From: Acidimicrobiaceae bacterium
GTDB taxonomy: Bacteria; Actinomycetota; Acidimicrobiia; Acidimicrobiales; Palsa-688
Reading direction: 5' to 3'
NCBI GenBank assembly: GCA_030838045.1
Contig: JAUTXN010000168.1
Location: 1 to 40,151, forward strand
Length of the DNA: 40,151 bases
A program made the position numbers and the translations under genes. Below the pieces are notes generated by a model. That model was not told the DNA's origin and ran no database searches. It saw nothing but the letters and a program-made list of their open reading frames with translations. This document shows, one piece after another, positions 33,713 through 40,151 of the stretch (positions within the stretch are counted from its first letter, which is position 1; every line of letters begins with the position of its first letter).

Positions 33713-33731
33713 GGCCGAGACAGGGTGTCAA
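33703..33731 (-). promoter_or_regulatory. Promoter of the SigH-like sigma factor gene
   Basis: Minus strand: perfect -35 TTGACA (33731-33726), 17-bp spacer, -10 TAAAAG (33708-33703). The -35 box contains the TGA stop of rlmB. The leader to ATG 33639 would be about 55 bases. Confidence 0.8.
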
Positions 33732-34711
33732 CAGTCAGTTGAGGCACTCGGCCGGGCCCGGCTGACCTCGAAACAGGCCAGCGCGCCCGCCGCGGCCACG
33801 TTCAGCGAGGCGATCGGCCCGGCCTGAGGGATGGCCACCAGGAGCTGACATCGAGCCTTGGCCAGGCGGGACAAACCGGCTCCCTCGGCCCCGACAACGA
33901 GGGCGATCGGTTCGGTGGCGACGGACAGGCTCCACAGTGGCGTCGGCGCTTCGGCGTCCAGGCCGACCGTCCACACGCCCGCGTCCGCCAGTCGAGCGAG
34001 CGCCGACGGGATCCCGGGCACCACCGCGATCGGGAGGTATTCGATGGCCCCTGCGGCCGCCTTGGCCACGGTGGCGGTGACATGGGCCGAGCGATGACGA
34101 GGCAACACCGCCCCGGTCGCCCCGGCACATTGGGCCGTGCGCAGCAGGGCTCCCAGGTTGTGCGGATCGGTCAGCCCGTCGACCACCACCAGGAACGGTG
34201 CTCGCCCGCCGGGACGGTCCTGCGCCAGGTCATCGAGGTCGGCTTCGGGGAGCGGGGCGGCGAACGCCAGCACCCCTTGGGGGGCCTCGGTGCTGGCGAC
34301 CTGGCGCAACCGGGCGTTGTTGACGATTCGTACGGGCACCGAGGCCGCCGCGGCCAGGCGGGCGATGTCGTCGAGGATGGGCGCCGGGTCGAGTCCGTCG
34401 GCCAGCCAGACCTCGCGCACGGGGCGTCGGCGGGCCGCCAGGAGTTCCCGGACGGCGTGGCGACCCTCCACCTGTTCACCGCCCAACTCGGGTGTCTCGG
34501 AGCGACCACGGCGCGTTTCGGTCGGGCGCGGCGACCGCGCGGCACCAGGAACGGAGTCTCGTTGGCGTCGCCCCTGACCGCCCTGTCCCCGTCCGTCACC
34601 GGTCCGCATGCGAGGAGTTGGTTGCCCCCGGGCCCCGGTTCCTTTCGAGGTGGGCGCACCCCGCCGCCGACCGCCGCCTGTGCCCCCGCCGGCGCCGGCG
34701 CCGCGCGTCAT
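33728..34711 (-). CDS. rlmB: 23S rRNA 2'-O-methyltransferase RlmB / TrmH family
   Basis: 327 residues of the SPOUT class. The first 75 are Gly/Arg-rich and disordered. VEGRHAVRELLAARRR opens the substrate-binding L30e-like domain. The catalytic knot follows with VVDGLTDPHNLGALLRTAQC, LVVGAEGAGLS and SLNVAAAGALACFE (motifs 1-3). It would methylate G2251-type ribose in 23S rRNA; another TrmH-type target is possible. ATG 34711 follows carD by 40 bp. Confidence 0.92.
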   Translation of the reverse strand: MTRGAGAGGGTGGGRRRGAPTSKGTGARGQPTPRMRTGDGRGQGGQGRRQRDSVPGAARSPRPTETRRGRSETPELGGEQVEGRHAVRELLAARRRPVREVWLADGLDPAPILDDIARLAAAASVPVRIVNNARLRQVASTEAPQGVLAFAAPLPEADLDDLAQDRPGGRAPFLVVVDGLTDPHNLGALLRTAQCAGATGAVLPRHRSAHVTATVAKAAAGAIEYLPIAVVPGIPSALARLADAGVWTVGLDAEAPTPLWSLSVATEPIALVVGAEGAGLSRLAKARCQLLVAIPQAGPIASLNVAAAGALACFEVSRARPSASTDC

Positions 34712-34750
34712 GCCGTGTCGCCGCCGCTGAGCGACGGATGGCTCTGCGAC

Positions 34751-35230
34751 TTACGGCAGGGCGTCGTTGAGCTTCTTTTCGGCCTCGGCCTCACTGACGC
34801 CAATGGCGAAGGTCAACTCGGACACCAGGATCTGGCGAGCCCGGTTGAGCATTCGCTTCTCGCCCGCCGAAAGACCCTTGTCCTTGTCGCGGATCGACAG
34901 GTTCCGGACGACTTCGGCGACCTGGTAGATATCGCCTGACTTCAGCTTCTCGACGTGGTTCTTGTAGCGCCGGGACCAGTTGGTCGGCATCCGGGCCTCC
35001 TTCTTGCGAAGGACGGCGAAGACCTCCTCGACCTCCTCGTCGTTGATCACCTCACGCAACCCGACCTCGTCGGTGTTGTCGGTCGGCACCATCAAGGTGA
35101 GGTCGCCGTAGGCCAGTCGGAGAACGAGGTACTCACGAGTCTCCCCGAAGACTTCTTTCAGCTCCCGGCGCTCGACCACAGCCGCCCCGTGGTGGGGGTA
35201 GACAACCTTGTCACCGACGTCGAATGGCAT
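34751..35230 (-). CDS. carD: CarD family transcription regulator
   Basis: 159 residues. An N-terminal RNA-polymerase-interacting domain (FDVGDKVVYPHHGAAVVERR, LMVPTDN) is joined to a helical DNA-contact domain with RMPTNWSRRYKNHVEKLKSG. CarD stabilises open promoter complexes at housekeeping and rRNA promoters and is essential in mycobacteria. GGAG upstream of ATG 35230 fits. In many actinobacteria ispD, ispF and cysS lie between carD and rlmB; here the two are adjacent. It is divergent from a Crp/Fnr gene across 146 bp. Confidence 0.96.
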   Translation of the reverse strand: MPFDVGDKVVYPHHGAAVVERRELKEVFGETREYLVLRLAYGDLTLMVPTDNTDEVGLREVINDEEVEEVFAVLRKKEARMPTNWSRRYKNHVEKLKSGDIYQVAEVVRNLSIRDKDKGLSAGEKRMLNRARQILVSELTFAIGVSEAEAEKKLNDALP

Positions 35231-35376
35231 AGAGCTCCCAGGAACGGTACGAGCGGGGGTGCCTCCCAGGGTACGGGTAAAACAGGTCGCGGGCCAACCC
35301 CAACGCGCCGTCCGACCATAGGGGTCTCGGGACCGGCCGAAACATGGATTTCATGGAGAAGTAGCCTGCCGCGGGC

Positions 35377-36036
35377 ATGGACAACACGGCGCTGTTGGCC
35401 CAGTCCGAGTTGTTCGGCTTTCTCGAGGCGGACGAGCTGACGCGCATCGTGGCCGACGCCCATACCGTCCACTTGAGCCGCAACGAGGTTCTGTTCGATC
35501 AGGGTGAACCGGCCGAGGCGCTGTACGGCGTGTTGGCGGGGCGGGTGGCGATCACCCTGCAGTCACCCGACGGACGGGAGTCGGTACTGGCGCTCATGGA
35601 AGCGGGCGACCTGTTCGGTGACATGCCGCTCTTCGACGGGGGTGCCCGCTCGGCTCAGGCTCGGGCGCTGGAGACCTCGGACCTGTTGTACATCCCGTAC
35701 CCCGCGGTCCGGGCGGTGTTGGAACAACGTCCGGCGCTGCTGTGGACCGTGGTCGCCACGTTGTCCCGGCGGCTGCGATCGACCGACGCTGCGCTCGCCG
35801 ACTCGGTGTTCCTGGATGTGACGGGGCGGACCGCCAAGCGGCTGCTCGAGCTGGCGGGCGATTCCGACACGTTCGCCCTTCCCATCACCCAGGAGGAGTT
35901 GGCCGGCCTGGTCGGCGCGTCACGGGAGCGGGTCAACAAGGCGATCTCGGCCTTCATCCGGCTCGGGTGGCTGGACCAAGTGGACCGTCACTACCGCATC
36001 GCCGACCGAGCCCAACTGGCCCGCCGGGCCCGCTGA
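35377..36036 (+). CDS. Crp/Fnr family transcription regulator
   Basis: 219 residues. The cyclic-nucleotide-binding fold contains FDQGEPAEALYGVLAGRVAI and the phosphate cassette GDLFGDMPLFDGGARSAQA, which keeps the Arg-Ser pair expected to contact cAMP. The C-terminal helix-turn-helix is ITQEELAGLVGASRERVNKA. It resembles mycobacterial Crp (Rv3676). No FeS cysteines, so not Fnr. ATG 35377 has only a distant GGAG; a TAGCCT box just before it suggests a leaderless transcript. Confidence 0.92.
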   Translation: MDNTALLAQSELFGFLEADELTRIVADAHTVHLSRNEVLFDQGEPAEALYGVLAGRVAITLQSPDGRESVLALMEAGDLFGDMPLFDGGARSAQARALETSDLLYIPYPAVRAVLEQRPALLWTVVATLSRRLRSTDAALADSVFLDVTGRTAKRLLELAGDSDTFALPITQEELAGLVGASRERVNKAISAFIRLGWLDQVDRHYRIADRAQLARRAR

Positions 36037-36042
36037 CCTCCC

Positions 36043-36711
36043 TTACGACAGGAAGCTGATCGCCTGGGACCAGGCGTCGGCGGCGTCGTCGGGCCGGTGC
36101 GAGGGCCGACTGGGATCATGCACGAAGCCGTGTTCGGCCTCGGGATAGAAGGCGATCTCGATTCTGTCGGCGAGCGTCCGCAACGCCGCCACGTCGTCGG
36201 GCGGGGTCATGGTGTCGCGGCCGCCCACGATCGCCAGGACCTTGGTGGGCGACGGTTTGGACAACCATTCCAGGGGCTCACCATGTCCGTCGCCCTTCCA
36301 GGCATCGGGCACGGTGATCATGCCGTAGAACGCCACTGCCCGATCGAAACGGCCGGTCCCCGCCGCCTTCAAGGCGTACATGGCACCCATGCAGAACCCG
36401 AGGATACCGATCCGCTCGACGCCGCCTTGGCGTTCGAGCACATCCGCACAGGCCAGGAGGTCGCCGAGCCGCTCGTCGTCGGTCACGTTCGGCATGTGGC
36501 CGAACCGTTGGTCGAGCGTGAAGTCCTCGTGGCCCGGGAACGGTTCGGGCGCGCAGACCGCCCACCCGTGGTCGGCGGCCAAACGGGCGACCATGTCGTC
36601 GAACAGGGGTCGGAGGCCCATCACATCGGGAACCAGGACCAGTCCGCGCCTTGGTGTTGAGGTCGGGACGGCAAGTTCGGCTTGGGTACCCGACGGCAGG
36701 GCGACGCGCAC
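36043..36711 (-). CDS. Dienelactone hydrolase family protein
   Basis: 222-residue alpha/beta hydrolase. The catalytic triad is Cys107 (GILGFCMGAM), Asp166 (GGRDTMTP) and His194 (EAEHGFVHD), as in dienelactone hydrolase. The natural substrate is unknown; many relatives are not involved in chloroaromatic breakdown. GTG 36711 starts one base after the disA stop, so it is the last gene of the radA-disA transcript. Confidence 0.9.
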   Translation of the reverse strand: MRVALPSGTQAELAVPTSTPRRGLVLVPDVMGLRPLFDDMVARLAADHGWAVCAPEPFPGHEDFTLDQRFGHMPNVTDDERLGDLLACADVLERQGGVERIGILGFCMGAMYALKAAGTGRFDRAVAFYGMITVPDAWKGDGHGEPLEWLSKPSPTKVLAIVGGRDTMTPPDDVAALRTLADRIEIAFYPEAEHGFVHDPSRPSHRPDDAADAWSQAISFLS

Positions 36712-36712
36712 G

Positions 36713-37810
36713 TCAGTTGTAGCGGTCGAGGACGGTGTTCTCGACCAGTCGGGCGAGGCCCTCCCGGATCGCCTTGGCCCGAGTCGCCCCCACTCCCTCG
36801 ACATCGTCGAGGTCTTCGAGGGTGGCACCCATGATCTTGTGCAGGCTCCCAAAGTGCTCCACGATGTGGGACAGCACACTCTCGGGAAGGCGGGGAATCT
36901 TCGAGAGGAGCCGGTACCCCCGAGGCTGGACCCCGGCGTCGAGCTGCCCGTCGGTGCCGGCCGGATCCAAGATGTAGGCGACCTCCTTGAGGTCCAGCAG
37001 CCGCTCGGTCGACAGGTGGCCCAGTCGGGCGATCGCCTCGTCGGCGTGGACGCCGGTCGGGACCCGGCTGTAGTCGCGGAACAAGCTGCGGCGGTCGTCA
37101 TCGACGCCGGCCATGACTTCCTCGAGCTGCAGGATGATCAGCCGGCCATCGACGCCGAGCTCGACGACGTAGCCCTCGATCTCCTCGGCGATCCGGCGGA
37201 CCATCTCGGCCCGTTGGAGCAACGTGGCCACGTCGCGGACAGTGACCAGGTCCTCGACCTCCAGGGCCGACAGGGTCGTCGCGACCGTGTCCATGCGCAG
37301 CTTGTAGCGCTCGAGCGTTTGGAGCGCCGAGTTGGCCCGGGCGACCAAGCGCGGCACGGGGTCCAGCATGTACTTGTCGTTGTTGCGGTAGACCGCGATG
37401 ACGGCACGGTCCTCGGACACCGACAAGACGGTGACGTCGATCGACCGTGCCACCCGCTCCGCCGTGCGGTGCCGGGTGCCGGTCTCCGACGTCGGCACGT
37501 GGGGATCGGGCACCAGGTGGACGTTGGCCCGGGCGATGCGGTTGGCGTTGGCCGACAGGATGATGGCGCCATCCATCTTGGCCAGCTCCGAGAGCCGCTG
37601 GGGACTGAACTCGGCGTCGAGCAGGAAGCCGCCCGAACAGATGTTGAGCACCTCGGGTCCGTCGCCCACCACGATGAGCGCGCCCATGCTGGCCTGGAGG
37701 ATCCGGTCGACTCCTTCGCGGAGTGGTCGACCGGGCGCCACCGTGGAGAGCGCCTCGATCATGGCAGCGCTGGGCCGGTTGAGCATCGGGGCAATCGTAC
37801 TGGCCATCAC
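36713..37810 (-). CDS. disA: DNA integrity scanning diadenylate cyclase DisA
   Basis: 365 residues. It makes the second messenger c-di-AMP from two ATP and slides on DNA. The cyclase domain (DAC) has KMDGAIIL (DGA at 80-82) and GTRHRTAER (111-119). A helical linker and a C-terminal helix-hairpin-helix (DLDDVEGVGATRAKAI) contact branched DNA. The start is GTG 37810 or ATG 37807. It follows radA by 43 bp; in Bacillus and mycobacteria RadA restrains DisA activity and the genes are neighbours there too. Confidence 0.96.
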   Translation of the reverse strand: MMASTIAPMLNRPSAAMIEALSTVAPGRPLREGVDRILQASMGALIVVGDGPEVLNICSGGFLLDAEFSPQRLSELAKMDGAIILSANANRIARANVHLVPDPHVPTSETGTRHRTAERVARSIDVTVLSVSEDRAVIAVYRNNDKYMLDPVPRLVARANSALQTLERYKLRMDTVATTLSALEVEDLVTVRDVATLLQRAEMVRRIAEEIEGYVVELGVDGRLIILQLEEVMAGVDDDRRSLFRDYSRVPTGVHADEAIARLGHLSTERLLDLKEVAYILDPAGTDGQLDAGVQPRGYRLLSKIPRLPESVLSHIVEHFGSLHKIMGATLEDLDDVEGVGATRAKAIREGLARLVENTVLDRYN

Positions 37811-37853
37811 GCGAATTGCCGGGAGGATACGGCCGCATGGGTCGAACCGACGG

Positions 37854-39314
37854 TCACCTCGCGGACTGGGTGGCGATGTTGTTGGCGTCGATCGGCGAGC
37901 CGTCGGCGGGGCGGCCGGCCCACCCCGGAGGCCGGCTGCGGGATTCTGTCGCCTCGGTGTCCCGGCTTCGCCGCAACTGGAGCAGGCCGATGGCTTCCAC
38001 CAGCGTGCCGGCCCGGACGACCTCGAGGGGACCGGCGGGCACCTCGGCCGACTGGGGCACCAAGGCCCGGCGAAAGCCCAGCCGGGCCGCTTCCGCCAGC
38101 CGGCGCGGGGTGTGCGACACCTGTCGAAGCTCTCCGGCCAGACCGATCTCGCCGCAGGCCACGAGATCGGTCGGAAGCGGATGGTTGAACGCAGCCGAGG
38201 CGAGGGCCAATGCCGTCGCCAGGTCGGCCCCGGGCTCGTACACCCGGACGCCGCCGACGACTGATACGTAGACCTCGCGCCCGGTCAGGTTGACCCCGGC
38301 TCGTTCGTCCAGCACCGCGACCAACAGGGCCAACCGGCCACCGTCGAGGCCGGAGGCGGAGCGGCGGGGCATCGCCATGTTGGACCCCGCCACCAGGGCT
38401 TGGATCTCGGTCAGGAGAGGCCGTTGGCCTTCCATCGCAGGGAACACCGCCGACCCCGCGGCCCCGTGCCGGCGGTCACCAAGGAACAGCCCGCTCGGGT
38501 CGGGCACACCCCGCAGCCCCGCGTCGGTCATCTCGAACAGACCGAGCTCGCCCGTGGCCCCGAAACGGTGCTTGGTGGCCCGTAGGAGACGCAGGGCGTG
38601 GTGCCGTTCGCCCTCGAAGCTCAACACCGTGTCGACCATGTGCTCGAGCACCCGGGGACCGGCCAGCGTGCCTTCCTTGGTCACGTGTCCAACAAGGATC
38701 GTGGCCAGGCGCTGCGACTTCGAGACGCGGACCAGGCTCAAGGCGCAGGCCCGAACCTGGGTCACCGAACCGGGCCCTGATTCGACCTCGGAGTCGAACA
38801 CCGTCTGAATCGAGTCGACGACCAGCACGTCGGGCGCCACCTCGTCCACCGCCGCGAGCACGCCGGCGAGCGAGGTCTCGGCGACCACCCACACCCCGGC
38901 GGGGAGCGGTCCGAGGCGGGCCGCCCGTCGCTTGACCTGTTGGGCTGATTCCTCGGCGCACACGAGGAGGCAGCGAAGGCCGAGGCCGGCCATGGCGATG
39001 GCGGCCTGGAGCAGCAACGTCGATTTGCCGATACCGGGCTCGCCTCCCACCAGGGTGACCGAACCGGGGACCAATCCGCCCCCGAGGACCCGGTCGAACT
39101 CCTCGACGCCGGTCGGGCGCGGTGCCGCGGCATCGCCATCCACCTCGGCCAGCGGAACCGGCCGCTGCGTCGTGGTCGCGTTCGCCACCGGCGTGGGGTG
39201 TGCCGCTTCCTCGGACAGGGTGTTCCATTCCCCACAGGTCGAGCACCGACCGGCCCATCGAGGTGCGGTCGCCCCACAGCCGGAACAGCGGAAAACGGAG
39301 CGGGGGCGCGTCAT
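37854..39314 (-). CDS. radA: DNA repair protein RadA
   Basis: 486 residues. N-terminal zinc finger (Cys10, 13, 24, 27), RecA-like ATPase with Walker A GEPGIGKST (91-99) and Walker B VVDSIQT (about 165-171), and the RadA motif KHRFG (248-252, usually KNRFG). It ends in a Lon-like C-terminal domain and a short Arg/Pro-rich tail. RadA is a helicase-like factor that helps branch migration in recombination. The start is ATG 39314. Confidence 0.96.
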   Translation of the reverse strand: MTRPRSVFRCSGCGATAPRWAGRCSTCGEWNTLSEEAAHPTPVANATTTQRPVPLAEVDGDAAAPRPTGVEEFDRVLGGGLVPGSVTLVGGEPGIGKSTLLLQAAIAMAGLGLRCLLVCAEESAQQVKRRAARLGPLPAGVWVVAETSLAGVLAAVDEVAPDVLVVDSIQTVFDSEVESGPGSVTQVRACALSLVRVSKSQRLATILVGHVTKEGTLAGPRVLEHMVDTVLSFEGERHHALRLLRATKHRFGATGELGLFEMTDAGLRGVPDPSGLFLGDRRHGAAGSAVFPAMEGQRPLLTEIQALVAGSNMAMPRRSASGLDGGRLALLVAVLDERAGVNLTGREVYVSVVGGVRVYEPGADLATALALASAAFNHPLPTDLVACGEIGLAGELRQVSHTPRRLAEAARLGFRRALVPQSAEVPAGPLEVVRAGTLVEAIGLLQLRRSRDTEATESRSRPPGWAGRPADGSPIDANNIATQSAR

Positions 39315-39400
39315 GACGATGACACTACGGACCCGGTATGACAGTCAAGGTCTGGGCGGTCACGGTAGGACGGTCGAGCGCGCCGGCACCAGGTCTGCGG

Positions 39401-40151
39401 TCACGACGCCTTGTGTGCGGGTCGATGACGCCCAGGCCGCAGCTTCAGCGCCGCAAGCACGACTCCGGCCAGCAACAGGATCCCGACGGCGACGACCAGC
39501 AGGATGTGGCCGACGTTCCACGCTTGGGCCCCCGCCGTCAGGACGGCCCGCTGGCCGAGGCGGGCCTTCCAGAGCGCGCCGTTGCCGGCTTGGGTGGGGG
39601 CGTTGGACGACTTGAGGGTTCCCGGGAGCCGCGCGGCCACCTCGAACTGGAACAGGCGATCCACGATGATGCCCGCGTCGGCCTGCAGCTTGGACGGGTC
39701 GATTCCCAGGTCAGGCGCCCCGCCCAGGGCTTGCTTGAGTTGCGGATCCGAGAAACAGTCGAGCCCACAGGTCAGGTCAATGTTGCCCTGGAATGTTGTC
39801 GCGGTCCGGAAGAAGGACTGGTGGCGGGCGATGGAGAGATCACGGAATGGCCCGGTCGGCCCCGAGAGTTCGGCCACGATGGTCTTGGCCTGGGCCGGGC
39901 TGGCAAAGGACTTGGTGGCGGTGAAGTCGACGCCGCCGTTGGCGACCGACGTCGGGCCCACCACCTTCCAGCCGCTCTTGACCAGGTCCGAGGTGCGCAC
40001 CGAGGGGGCGAACGACGCCGCGTCACGGTCGAGATGGGCGGTCACGGTCACCGAGCCGCCACCATTCTGTTTGACGTCGACGCCGACTCGGACGGTCGCC
40101 TGACAAGCCGACAGGCAGAGCATGAGAACGAGCGGTAGCGCCCACCGGGCG
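39401..40151 (-). CDS. LppM/DUF3153-like lipoprotein (5' end outside the window)
   Basis: At least 249 residues are visible; the gene runs off the right edge. The frame stays open upstream of ATG 40123 (ARWALPLVLMLCLSAC), so that ATG lies inside a signal peptide and the true start is outside. The lipobox Cys is in CLSAC. The body (VDVKQNGGGSVTVTAHLDRD, TKSFASPAQAKTIVAELSG) looks like the LppM/DUF3153 family. A second membrane helix (ILLVVAVGILLLAGVVLAAL) sits near the C-terminus. Function unknown; an LppM relative in M. tuberculosis affects phagosome traffic. Divergence or operon partners cannot be seen. Confidence 0.75.
   Translation of the reverse strand, partial: ARWALPLVLMLCLSACQATVRVGVDVKQNGGGSVTVTAHLDRDAASFAPSVRTSDLVKSGWKVVGPTSVANGGVDFTATKSFASPAQAKTIVAELSGPTGPFRDLSIARHQSFFRTATTFQGNIDLTCGLDCFSDPQLKQALGGAPDLGIDPSKLQADAGIIVDRLFQFEVAARLPGTLKSSNAPTQAGNGALWKARLGQRAVLTAGAQAWNVGHILLVVAVGILLLAGVVLAALKLRPGRHRPAHKAS

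Overview
The window is a GC-rich (about 70%) chromosomal stretch of an actinobacterium. Marker genes pointing to Actinomycetota are CarD, DUF3039, DUF3263 beside a LytR_C protein, a CysO-type sulfur carrier next to threonine synthase, a PAC2-family protein, GpgS, coproheme decarboxylase (HemQ) and a free-standing LigD-type ligase domain. A SigH-like sigma factor and the overall gene order suggest a deep-branching, Acidimicrobiia-like lineage, but this is inference and not proven by the sequence. Most of the window is densely packed core and metabolic genes. I see no prophage, insertion sequence, CRISPR array or recognisable defence island.

Layout. 1-3692 (minus): lnt, a low-molecular-weight tyrosine phosphatase with no ordinary start codon, a GT4 glycosyltransferase with a repeat-encoded tail, and a methyltransferase cut by the window edge. 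3853-4584: a divergent GT2 glycosyltransferase, followed by about 630 bp holding only a decayed gene remnant. 5215-6222 (minus): ATP-dependent DNA ligase. 6274-11650 (plus): a large Ala/Glu/Arg-rich helical protein, a polyprenyl-phosphate sugar transferase and a GT4 enzyme, which look like a surface-polysaccharide module. 11632-14167 (minus): a methyltransferase, a GtrA-like membrane protein and citrate synthase. 14230-18560: GNAT, PAC2 protein, a hypothetical protein, NUDIX hydrolase and a CoA-disulfide-reductase-like flavoprotein.

18652-24610: a small four-cysteine protein faces a tightly coupled hemQ-larE-unknown-unknown operon. Next come a Rho-independent terminator and groEL with a perfect CIRCE operator and a good promoter, then thrC-cysO coupled by ATGA. 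24818-29069 is a compatible-solute block: gpgS, glycerate kinase, a trehalose-6-phosphate-synthase-like enzyme and a trehalose-phosphatase-like enzyme. 29080-32716 carries a VirR-like LytR_C protein with DUF3263, a flavin/PLP-oxidase-fold protein, two Thr-rich lipoproteins flanking tRNA-Thr(TGT), and a YbaK deacylase. 32748-36036 holds DUF3039, a SigH-like sigma factor with a near-consensus promoter, rlmB, carD and a Crp/Fnr regulator. 36043-39314 (minus) is radA-disA-dienelactone hydrolase, and the window ends in an LppM-like lipoprotein cut by the edge.

No single locus can be called a new system with confidence. The most unusual items are: the 859-residue helical protein beside polysaccharide genes; a Ser in place of the catalytic Cys of Lnt; the phosphatase frame that continues through the lnt stop codon with no ATG, GTG or TTG; the hemQ-larE operon with two unknown proteins; and short tandem duplications inside the coding regions of two glycosyltransferases.
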